Origin: Zhengitettix transpicula | Lineage: Eukaryota > Arthropoda > Insecta > Orthoptera > Tetrigidae | Direction: 5' to 3' | Length of the DNA: 64,000 nucleotides | Assembly (NCBI GenBank): GCA_037074705.1 | Contig: CM073596.1 | Coordinates: 53,224,001-53,288,000, forward strand | The notes under the pieces: model-generated | Seen by the model: the letters and a program-made list of their open reading frames with translations, nothing else | Databases searched by the model: none | Told to the model about the DNA's origin: nothing | Program-made: the position numbers and the translations under genes | In this document: piece after piece, positions 14,601 to 27,500 of the stretch | How positions within the stretch are numbered: position 1 is the first letter of the stretch | Layout: the number at the start of each line of letters is the position of its first letter

Positions 14601-17600
14601 TTTCCGAATAGATGACTGATCATTTTATGTAATTTACTTTGATTCTTTCACCGCCGATTTATTAGTCGAAAATTGAAGTAACAGTCACACAAGTTAAAGA
14701 GCTTTCGGCTATTATTAGGGATAAAAACAAACCTTGCCGTGCCAGAATGCTAATTTTTTAATCAGCTTTCAAAGTTTCTCCGTTACAAAAATAATATAAA
14801 ATATAAGTAAGATATATTTAACGACCTATAATCGGGCTTTTTTATAAATAAAAAATTATTACGAAAACGTGTCTGTTTCTAGGTCGTTAAATTTTTATTT
14901 TTTAATAGCTGGTTGCCCGGGTTGTCATACTTAAACTCAGCGACAGTCATAACCCCGGATTCGAGTTCAATCTCGGCTGTATTCGCGTTATTTTTGTGTA
15001 ACACCTCTCCATCCCTATCGCAAAGGGTATTCCCCTCCAATACAGAAAGCGGTAGAAATTATACACAAAAAACATCGGGAGAAACACTATCAATCTCATT
15101 GACACCGAATAATATTTATTCGACGCAAGTATCGGTCGTTTGAGCATGTTTGTAAATTTACATACACGCGTCGGGGGTGACAATCGTGTCTTACCCCCAC
15201 AGTGTTTGTTTCCGCTTTCAGAGGAACATGTGTACAACATTTGGTCTAAATATGCCCCACGGGTGTAGATTTGTATGCGAAACATACATACAACAGTCAA
15301 TTTTATTTATTAGATAGATTATTTCTGTATTAGAGAAGTTTTGAAAACTGATTAAAATATTAGCATTTTGGCAACGGAAGATGTTTCTTCATCCCCGGTA
15401 ATTAGTAATCTAGGAGTACTGTTAACGACATATCTATATAGGAGAATTGCGATGACGTACAAAACTGTGATGACAGTATGAAAATATATTTCTGGTAAAT
15501 AAGTGAGTTATGTAAGTAAAAAGTACCTTTACGGTTGCCATTATCTGACTTAATTTCTGTGAGTGCATGTTGGAACTGGCAGCACAAGGTTACTTAGTTT
15601 CTGTTACGCAATAATACAAATCAAAAAAGGGAGTGAACAGGTACTTTACCAGTTGTTAATATTCTTGTTAACAAAAGATTATTTCTAAATTATTTTTCGT
15701 TTCACATCCGTCTTCCAACTTTTATATTTTTGCAATAAATATATTGGCCATCAAAAGAAATTTAATAAAGTGATTGATACAAATATAATTTTACTACGTT
15801 TCGTCCTTATTTTAGGTATTCATCAGGACTAGTTTAGGAGTTGAAGTGTTGCAAATAATTTGTATACATTTTAAAGTTGTTTCATTAATATCTGCCAAAA
15901 AAAAGTGTAAATAAATAAATGTAGAGGAAAATTTATACAAATTATTTGTAATAGTCAATCTGAAATTGAAAAATGAGACAATTCAAATATTTATGAAGCC
16001 ATGTTTTTTTCTCACAACAAGAAATCAGCAATTGGGTACAAGCAGCCTCAACCATCAACTACTCTCGGATGGGACATTTCCTCAAGCTTCTAAGATCACC
16101 TTGTACAAAACATACTTGATGCCAATTTTAACTTACAGGGTTGAAATTTGCAACAGTGACTCACCCAGAAAAATAAAAGTCGCTAACAGGCAGTTGAAAT
16201 AAATTCCTTCGTGATTTTCTCCAGGAGACAACAAATTGGAATAGACAGAAGCCTGTCTGAAATGTTAGACGAAAGTCAATTACGATGGTTGGGTAATTTA
16301 AGTTTATCCGAAAATTAACGCCGAGGACTGGTGAAAAAAAAGCATTAAAGAATTGACGAAGTCTATTACAACCATTTTATCGTTCATTTAGCAAACGAAT
16401 AACCGGCCGGAGAAAGCGCGTGATGCACCACATAATTACTTATAAAGGAAATATATATTTTTTTCGGAGACGGATAAAATATTATTTTTGGGTGCACTAG
16501 TAAATACAGCTTCATAGGTCTCGCCCGGTTGGTCCAGATCGTCACGGAAGCTGCGACCAGATGCGAGACGTGCTCGGTCTCACGTTACACCGTGTGAATA
16601 TTTTTCTTCTTCTTCAGGGCTGCTCCGCTGACCTCGGTTCAATTTGTTTATGTTCTTCTTAATGGCTTCCTAATGCTTTCTACCCACTGACGGGAGTGAC
16701 CTATCCGAAAGCAAAAACGCAGAGGAGATATAGGAGAGAGATTGGGGAAAAAATGTGGTACAGAGTTCGTATCTGTTATCTCGGCAACGCTCAAAATACA
16801 AAAAAGGAACTTATGAAAGACTGTGCTGTTGGCAACGAAGGAAACCGACAAAATGGATAATGACAGAAAAAAATCGTGAAATATGGATTGGAATTATGTT
16901 TGATCTTGGAAATGAGACAAAGTAAAAACAATGACATTAATTCGGGCAAATGTAACCCAGTCGTAGTTACGTAATAAGTTCTGCTGGAACGTCTAGAATA
17001 CGAGGTAGATAGGAAAACTGCTAACATTCAGGTTAATAGGAAATAAAGAAATTTTCGGCACTATGTAAGAAAAATTCGTCAAAGTCGTAAATAGCTTCGT
17101 TAATGGAGCAGGAAAATTTTTGCTGGTTATATCGGACAGACTAAAAGAGCTTTGAAAACTAGGATTAAAGAACACAGGATAAACAAACGGTTCTAAGTAA
17201 ACGTTGTACTTTGGAAAACCACACTTTTTAACAAATAAAAAACAACAGCCAATATATCAGAAAAAATCTATTTATGAATTAAAACCAAATATTTTTCAAA
17301 CAACGTTTCGTCCACAATTTTGTACCTCGAGAGTATTTGGGAGGCAACTGGTCTAATGAAAATAGCCATATATTCACTTGATGAGGTACACGGAACTGTT
17401 GGGGGAAACGTCGTGTATTACTTTTTCTTGTATTCATTTAATTTTGAAATTCTATATTAGTCTGTTTCAGCATACTTGAAAGTTCTGATTTTAATTTAAA
17501 TATTAGAATAGAAGAATAATAAGAAATATGTACTGTTAATCTATTATTTGAAATATTCTATGAAACCAAATTGTTACCGTCGTAACATAACTTTATTGAT

Positions 17601-20600
17601 ACCTGACGAATGTACAAAAGCGTATTGGAACGTCGTTAAAGTGTTGAATACAATATTTTAAATTCTCTGAAAAGGTCGTTAATTTCTTTAATTTATGATA
17701 TTAATAAACCAAACGAAAATATTATTTGTTAGTCTTTAAAGGCTAGTTTTAATTGTAGGCAAGACTGATGCTATTCTAAAAAAAAAAATTAGTGTTGTCG
17801 CTGCGTCTGCTAAACTTCATCGGCAATAGATCGAAAAAAATAAAAATTCTACCGCCATCTGGAAAATTTACAATGGTTGCGGATTTTCTTAAGCATAATC
17901 ACGGAGAGAATTGAGAGGAATTTTTAGAGGCTTCCAGGGGATGACGTGAAGTAATAAGTGCAACAGAAATTTGTGTTTCGTGACCCGTGACACGGAATCG
18001 ACCAATTTCAAGAATTGTTCTCATAATTTCGTTTGGGTACTGCGTTTTTCATGAGGGCAAATACATCGACGGTTGTGCTCGCAGTCTACGTAAATAATTT
18101 CCCTGATTGCCTCTCACACACTCCCTTTTTTTATGATTTGACATATATAGTTCTATTTTATTCGTAGTTTCTTCAAAACTTCAAAATTATTACTTTGTTT
18201 ATGCACAGAATTACTACTATAGAAGAACCGTGATACAAAAGTTGAAATTAGGCTTCCGTAGGAAATAATTCATTTTTTTGATTGAGTTGAGACCTTCATG
18301 AAGGTATTACTATATCTTCATATCAATTTAAAATTGTTTTCAAAAATCTATTCTCTTTAATTATATTGCTTTATTTAATTCACTGATTTGGGACATGAAG
18401 TGTTTTCTAACTTCCAAACATATCTGTTTGCGTCAGAAGAACTAGATTAAAAATGGCGGACGGTCCAGCTCCTTAGGTAACGGATTTCCGACTCCATGCT
18501 TCGACAGTATTTGGGAGGCAGCTGGCCGACTGGTCTAATGAGAATAGTGAACAACTCTCACCGTCTCACCACGCAACACACATCCCTAGGTGTCACGGTT
18601 TATGGGAACTTTGAATTATATTATTTGGTGTAGAACCAAGGAACCAATCCCAATGGAGAAAGCCTTTCTGGGTTAATCTGACTTTTATATTAGTTTACGA
18701 TATAAATAGAAGAATAACGTCGGGCGGGTCGTCGTTTTGTGGATCTATTTTTTCATCTTACGGTTCGCAAGTGGGTTGAACTTCTGTTTCAGCGGAGGCC
18801 AGGTTTGAGCGTTCAGCTGATCATGGATGAAAGTTGTCGATTATCAGCGGGAGCTTCGCGGCTTTGGGATTTCCTTGTGTTTACATGCACGCTCGCTCTA
18901 TCTGGCGGAGACGCGGAATTCGTGAACGAGACGTGCCGATAACCTCGCAACCCTCGTCCTTGCAAGCTCATCAGCCATGTCGTCGCCCGAACCTTGTCCC
19001 GTTTCCTCCAGTCGCCCCGACGGACACGTGCATCAAATTTCCTACTCCGGCGGCAGGTCTCAGGTAAAGCGAGCCTTGTAAGTTGGTACCAATGAGTGTA
19101 AATGTCACGTAGTGTTTTGTCTCAGGTTGTCAACCACGGTTGTTTACAGTCTATGCATGGGTTAGTTGACCTCAAGGCTTTGCTGTTAACGACGAACAGC
19201 GTTGTACTCAACACATTAAAGGAGTGACTGAACGTTAAACGATCACGTTGACAACATCGCTTGACATTCCGGAGTGGAAGATGATACACGATTCAACTGT
19301 GAAAGACGAGCGCCCACAACTGTTGACATGTGAACCGTGGTTTCTTCACCGAACAGGACGGTGTCACACGTCACTCAGCGCGCGCGAAAGAAAGTCCTGA
19401 TGGTGATGTGTCCTGATCTTCCTGACAGAACGAAATGGCCCGTGACCTTCAGCAGAACAAGACTTCTCGCATTATTGCCAATTCACCACGCGATATCAGC
19501 GAAAGACTGGCCAGAAATCGCGTCTCAAAGACCCAGATCGACAAAACAAAGCCGAGGAGGGCGTTCAATGTGGAATAAATAAGGATCCATTGTCACTTGT
19601 CGGCGTTTTGAAGTTATGGCTGACCTGATCGTTTGTAAATATACGTTTAATCTTCTGATTTGGAAATTATGGAATTCTTTAGAGATACTTAAGTAGGTAA
19701 AAGACCGGAGAGTGGTCTACAGACATTTCCACCAATACACAGAAAACCTTTCGACTTCAAGGAAGAGTACCAGCCTGCGCAGATACGGACCTACTCAACT
19801 CAGCCCAGCCACCAGAGGCCATCTCCTTTTTCTGAATCAGTCTATGATTCCCAATATAAGTCTAAATTTTCCCAATTCACCTACACATCAGTACATGTGT
19901 TTTGAATGAATCAGTTTCGACCACGTAATGTGATTGAATCGCATTTGTTTGCTCTCATTTCCGCGGCCCTGGAAGTTTTTGGTAGAAGTTAAAATTTTTA
20001 TATTTAATGGATTTATTCATTCAATGCATATTTTGTTAATTATGTAAGTTCCCATTTTATACTGAAATAGCTGGGTTCTAGGCAGTACTCAGGTTGTCAT
20101 AATTAAACTCAGCTACATCCATGAGCCCGGATTAGACTACAATATAGTTTGTTTTCGTGTTATTTTTGTGTAACGCCCCTCCACCTCCACCACCACCACC
20201 CTAAGGTTGCTCAAATGCCATGTCGAAAGGGGTTGAAATTAATCACAAACAACATCGGGAGAAACACTATCAATTTCAATGACCCCATAAAATATTTATT
20301 AGACGCAAATATCGGCCGTTTTAACATGTTTGATAATTTCCTACCCCGGCCCCTGGGATGTTGGTAGACGTGTCTTACCCACACAGTGTTTGTTTCAGGT
20401 TCTAAAGGAACACTTGTAAAAAATTTGGTCAAATTTTCTCCTCAAAATTTCTGTGTATATGTACGCAAATCATACGCAGAAACAGTCTAATTTATTTATT
20501 AGAAGATTTATTTGTTTGCAGGTCAGCTGTTGCCTTTTTCATTATCTTTATTTTTAGATACAACTGAAGAAGTCCCTGATCATCGGGACAAAATGTTTTG

Positions 20601-21901
20601 TAATAAATGTAAACTTTAATTAATAAATTCTGACTTCTGGTGATGTTACATTAATTATATTTGCATGAATTGATTTTACGTCTACACGTCTTAATTTATT
20701 TTATTTGACGTTAGCCCTTTGGACTTTGACTTTTATTCTTTTGCTCGATTCACAGTTTTTTTTTCGCTTATTCACGAGGATTGGTCACCTGAGTGACGTC
20801 ATATTGTTTGTTGTAAACAAACGCTTTTTCCCCTCCACTTCGTCCCTAATGACATGTGAGAATGACACGTTCGTGCTCCGTGTCGCGTTCTTGAGCTCCT
20901 TTGTCCTCGCCAATCCGTGTTACGTTCGGAATCGGACTTGGCGATAGATAACACGTGTGAGGCGATGAAGGACGACCGCGGCAATCATTACTATCCAGAT
21001 CTAGATACAGTATACGACAAAGAGGACGACGTCCTTCTCATCCGTCTCCATACGTTTTACTCGGATCTTAAGCTTTGTACTGGAATATAGCCAGGATGCA
21101 GTTTTATTGTGATTTTCCCCCTACAGCCCCAACGCATTAATACCAGTTGAATTATTGAAAATTGGAAGGGAGCAACTTTAGGGACGGGGGTGGAGGGGTG
21201 TTACATAAAATATCGCAAAAACAACCGAGATTGGAGTCAAATCCGGGGTTATGGATGTCGCTGAGTTTAATTATGGCAATACGGGCAACGCCGGGCACCC
21301 AACTAGTATTATTATAAATGTCAAATATATTTTCATCATTATTATGTCTTCAAATTTTCAACTAAACGGATATAAAAATATTCATATTAGTACTTGTAGC
21401 CACCAAATATTTTAACTTTCTGATTCAGTAAACTCCTACAATAACAATTTCCGTCAACTGTAACTTCACTCTTCCTGAAACCTTCGCATTCCAGTAGCTA
21501 ATGCTCGTTAATTCTTTACGCATCGGGACGATTTTTAACACGAATGTTATTTAGGCCTGGCGTCACGTTACACGAACGCCGTAACAGTAGATCATCTCGT
21601 ACGTATCCGCAGGTGTCATGTCGCGGGGTGGAGGGGTGATGGGAAAAATTCACGATTCGTACTCAATCAGCAAGGTCAATAAGTGTCACTGAAAATTTTT
21701 TCACTTCTTAAATTGATTTTTTATATGACTCTAAATTAAATAAAAAAATCGACGATAAATTCAGAAGAATTTGAATTTAATACAATTAATAAATAAACAG
21801 AAAAACAGCGAACAGCATTGTCAGAAAAAATGTGTATTAATCAATCCAAACTAAAAGACGACGATTCGTCCACAATTTTGGGACTTCATCAGGTAATAGC
21901 T

Positions 21902-21986
<85 letters not shown>

Positions 21987-24490
21987 TATATATATCTAAT
22001 ACATCAATTATATTTTAACCTGAAGATATCTGAAGAACGCTTCCTCGTTAATTTTGTTTTGGTTGTATATAAATAAACATTTTTCCCGACAAATTGGCTA
22101 TATTCTATTTATTCGTTAATTATTATATTAAATACTAACAGAATTAAATTAAAGAATTACATCTCATAAATGAAAAAATTTACGTCTGATTGAAAAAAAA
22201 ATGGATAAGAAATATAGCCAATTCAGACAAAAAAGTAATAATATAAATACCTCACAACGTTTCTGGGATCCTTGTTCCTTTCGTCAGGTGCTAAGAAGAA
22301 CCTAGAGCGACACAACTGCACTTGTCAGTTGACAAAACTCAAAAACCTTCTCTCTCTTTCAGTTTCTCTTTTGAGGTTTGTCAACTGACAAGTGCAGTTG
22401 TGTCGCTCTAGGTTCTTCTTCGTACCTGACGAAAGGGACAAGGATTCCAGAAATCTCATAAAGATACCAAAAAATGAGTGCAACGCTTCGACCAAGCTTT
22501 GGGACTTCATTACGTAGTGTATTATTTTAAAAAAATAGAAACGTATGATAAATTAAATCTATGGAATACAACAGGAACTCTTCATAACCTTATATTTAGA
22601 TAAAGAACTGACAAAATAAATGCCGCACTACAACGTTTCGGCAGTCCTTGTTCCTGTCGTCAGGTGATTAAAAAGGCTTCTTTGAAGTTATAGTTCTTTA
22701 TGTCATTATGTATCATATTAACACGTTTTATATTTTCTTTAATCCAAATTTGGAATAAAAATTCCAAACAAATTAACAAATTTTACAAAGCATGGACTGA
22801 CCTTTGCTATGAAACTTCTGAATGTGATGTGTAATGCTTTAATTTAATTATATTAAGTTCAAATTATTCTGGCTATTGGCCGATTATTTTTTTATTGAAA
22901 TTCACTGTCGCCAGTATTTTAACTTTTTGCTTTGTAGATCGTAACTTTTGTTATCGCTTTTCTGCCGAACTTCTTTCCTGTAAAAATCTGTCTAGACGGG
23001 GAAAAATATATATATTGTACACAAATCTCGTTATTCACCCTCCTTATATTTCGGTTTATTTCAACATGTGTTCAAATTCCATTCGACGATGCTTCAACTA
23101 TCGATATATATTATATATATAAGTTTATCCCCATCTTGACGCCATAAGCTGTAGCTTGGAACAAGATAAACGAACTTCTGGTGATCTTCAGCGTCTACCT
23201 TTTTTTGCCTTTCGTTAAATATTGAGATCTATAAATGTATTTATAATATTTTAAAAACGTGTTATAGAAATTTTTTGACATTTAAGACCGTTGAGTTTTC
23301 TTCTGTTTACCCCAAACAACATATTCCGTCCTCTCAGTAATCCGACATAAGTGTTCTAAATAGATTAATGACCCTATGCTCTCTTAAAGGTTTTAGAAAA
23401 AATTTACCGAGTGCTGTTTGTTGAATATTTCGCTTTCGGGTGGCAAATTGGTTCAATCCTGTGGCCTTTGATCCGCAAGGTCACTCATTCATACTAGGAT
23501 GAGGACGAAAAATGTAAACCTCGACCCCGTGAAGACCAATGTCATTGCCGCCTTATTCAAATTATATTCTTCTCTCGTGTCACTATAAATAGGCCGTTGT
23601 TTGAGAAACGAAATTAAAAAAAAACAGTACAACGACGTTTCGTCCACAATTCTGGGACTTCATCAGGTAATAAAAAGTTTTGAATGTATGCGTATATATG
23701 TTAAAATTAGATGTCCAAATATGAATTGAGTGTCGTGAACTGCGTTCGAAAATGTCTTATTTAGTAAAACGTCGTAAAATTGTAAAGATTTTTTTTTTGG
23801 TTTCAGTTAAGCAATTATACAATTTTTGGCGACTAATTTGCCATTTCTCTGTTTATTTAATTAATTGTAATTATTATATAGATTCAATCATTATAATTAT
23901 CTGACATGTTAATATTACAATAAATAAACTGTCCAAAAGTAAAAAAGAATTTAACAATCAATAAAGCAGTTAGTACAATGAAACTATATTATCACGACGT
24001 TTCGTCTCTAATGTGGGACTTCATTGTTTAAAACAATAGATGTATAAGACCTTAATTATTAATTGAACAAAATATTCTCCCAAGATCTTCCCTTCATCAT
24101 ACTCCACTTTATTAAGGTCTAATATATCTTTTTTTACAATTAATTCACACTTGATGAAGTACAAAATTATGGACGAAACGTCGTGATAATATATTTTCAG
24201 TGTGTTAATTAATTTGTCAGTTCTTAATTTTTTCCTGACTAATGTCCAGTTTATTTGTGTAATGTAATATTATATAGTTCATAGATATGTATTTTTCGTA
24301 TTTATTAACAAAAAATAGTGAATTTAAAAAATGTTATACTGCTGAGGAACTTAAACAGTGATAGGTTAAGAAAGCAGAAACCTGGTGACGAAGTCAGAGC
24401 TATGCGATCATCTGACGAAAGCAACAAGGATTGCAGAAAATGTTGTGTTGGTATTTTATTTTATCACTTATTTTTGTCTGGTATTTGACT

Positions 24491-24535
<45 letters not shown>

Positions 24536-27500
24536 ACCGATTTAAAGTATTTGTCAAAATTAACGTGTTATATATGTGAGCTGTTGTTTTCGTAAAAAGA
24601 ATGACGTAATGATATATTATCTAAAATTTATGATTTCCGTTGTTTCGTAGTATATTTTCATCAGTGTCGTACTCTATCTAGGAAAAGCAATAGTTGAGTG
24701 AGATACTGACCTGCTGGTGGCTGCTGTCTGCGTGTTGCAGAGCGCCGTGTCGGAGACTATATATGTCCCCCCCAGCCCCCCCCCCCTCCCACTCTTTACG
24801 CCACACTGACCATTTCTTTTGACACCGCAATCCGTCGCCCTGGTCTCTCAATCGCCCGAAACGTGGGGATGGGACGGATATCAGAAGTTGATACGATGTT
24901 TGAGAAAAAAAAAGGAAAAGAGACGCTTTCACAAACACTCCATAAAATACCGGTGAATTTTCAACGTGGTAGCAATTTTTTTTAAAAAAAAATTCACCTG
25001 GATTACGGACTAGAATTACTAATATTTGTGAAACTTAAAGTGCTACAATACCTAGAAATTAACGTCCGTTAATAATCTTCTTCTTCTAATAAATAAAACA
25101 GTGTGTTTGTATATATGTTTGTATGTATTTTTATATGTATGTTCCGCATACAAACATACACCAGTGCAGATAATTTCACCAAATTGCGTACACGTGGAGC
25201 GGGGGTGGAAATATTCAAACTAAAACGGCCGATATTTAAATCGGATAAATATTTTTTAAGAGATCAAAAATATTGTTAGTGTTTCTACCAATGTTATCTG
25301 AGTATAATTTCAACCCCTTACAGCATGGGAAAGGAGCACCCTAAGGGGGTGGGTGTGGAGGGGCGTTACAAAAAAATAAGGTGGATACAACCCAGATTGG
25401 AGTCAAATCCAGGGTTATGAATGTCGCCGAGTTTAATTATCTCATTCAACTTTTGTTTAACCCACAGCAACGGGGGTGGACGGAGGTGGAAATTTTCGAA
25501 CTTGTTAAAACAACCGATATATTCGTCGATAGAAACTTTTTCGGGGTTAATGAGCTCAACCCCTTTCGGCATGGGAGATAAACACATTTATGGATAGGGG
25601 TCTAGGTGCGTTATATAAAAATAACGAAAAAGCAAAACCCCGCTAGTGATAATAAATACGACCTAAAACACACCAAACACTAAGAAAATTTAATTGAAAA
25701 TATAACACGTCTGTTTTGAAAATTAATAAGAAGATAAAAAATCCAAATACAGACAACCTCGTTCCTTTCTTCAGGTGCCAAAATTACAAAAGCTTTTGAG
25801 TTGGTCAACTGTTTTGTGAGGTGGTGTTTTTTTATATATACCTGAAGAAATGAACAAGCTTTCCAGAAACGTTGTGTGGTATTTATATCATTACTTATTT
25901 TGTCTTTATTTGGCTATTTTAGCTTATTAAAAAAAATTAAAAGTGTTGGACGTTCCGACGCGGATTGACGTCTTTTTTTCTAACGAGGAGAAAACTTATG
26001 ACTGGAAATTAAACGTAAAAAATAAAATCCAAGTTATAGACAAGATAAAGCACATAAAATAAAACTTCATATAACTTACTAAGATTGCCCCGTGCCATGC
26101 TTAATATTTAACAGTATTAGGTTGATTTTTAATATACAACATTTGAGAAATAAATATTTTACAAAAATGGTGTTGTCAAAATCTAATTGGTGATTAAATT
26201 TGATACAATTTTTAATGATAGAATTGTGGTTACAAGTTAACAGATTAAAATTATATTTATGCTCTTTAATTCTTGTATTTAAAGTTCTTTTTGTTTGGTT
26301 GATATAACAAAAGTCGCAATTATAATAATTAATTTTTTATACAACTTTGATAGTTGAAAAAATTATTAATAGGATCTTTGTATTCTTTGATAACATTCTG
26401 TTAAATTGTTTTATTTAAATTCACCTTATGTTTTGTTTCTGTAATTGTGCAAGTAACCAAGTTATACTACATTTATTTATTTATTGGGGATTCAACAATT
26501 TATAGTTTTTTCCATTGTAATTATTTCCGCTTCTCGTTATTCTGATTTTGGGTTTGAAGATTATCATTTTCGACAGCAGAAGACTGACATGCAGTAAATT
26601 TTGTGGAGTGTCTGAACGAGTACAGATGTTTGTTCTTACCGGTTTCTTTCCCGCTTCCGTTTGGCTTTGTTGAGTTCGTTTCCAGTTTCGGTCGAAGTAA
26701 TTGAGAAACAAAGTCAGGTAGTGGTGGTCAAAACGGATTAACAGAACAGTCTGTTTCCAGCAATCCGTAATTATACACTTGTGAATATCTGTTCTTTTGC
26801 ATTCTCAGCGGGTCTGTCCCACCTGTCATGGTGGATTGCGATTCTGTGGACCTCATTGAACGAGTCTTCCGTGGAGGAACGACCGTGGCCATACGTAGAT
26901 ATTTTGGGACAAACCATCTTTAATCCGGCCTTAGTGCCTCCTTGTTTACACTTGAGATCTAGCTCTGTTCCAGTTTCATCCAGCATCCCTAAGTTCAATT
27001 TACAGATCATATTCTTTCTTCGGTGAAGGTTTATCAGTGAACGACCTTGACCCAATAGTCCCCCATCCTCGTAAGTCATAAAACTGGCAAAAACAGTCGG
27101 TTGACAACGTCGATTCTGTCTTGTTATTTGTGTCTGTTCGGTCTCTTTTAGTCTTCCATGGACTCTTATTAAAACTAGTGACGTAGATGGTTGTATTTGT
27201 TTTCCAACGTTGGTTGACCGCATACTTTTCCATAGTAGTCACTTCTGAAATCTTTTTTTATCAGAGACAAAAAGAAACATTTTATAAATAGCTTCTAGCG
27301 TCACATTGTCACGACCAATCAGTGACAAAAATATTCTTGAAAAGTAAAAGAAAAACTTAATATGTCCATCTGATTAAAGTAGACTGTTGAGGAAACATAA
27401 CCAGAGAAAAAATTTGAAGTAAAATTTAGTCAGAAGCTGTACATAGTGATAGTAAAACTTCATGGGAAGCTTTCCATGGAGATAGAAAAAGTTTGATGTA

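Noticed and set aside
18739..19909. series of 65-81 codon plus-strand frames
   Set aside because: CpG-rich DNA lowers stop frequency. No motif, phase-consistent splice sites or homology were visible.
23440..23510. tRNA-like GGTTCAATCC segment
   Set aside because: No matching acceptor stem, D-arm or anticodon arm could be folded around it.
26771..27242. 150- and 80-codon minus-strand frames and an 81-codon plus-strand frame
   Set aside because: Mutually overlapping, no domain, no splice or promoter context.
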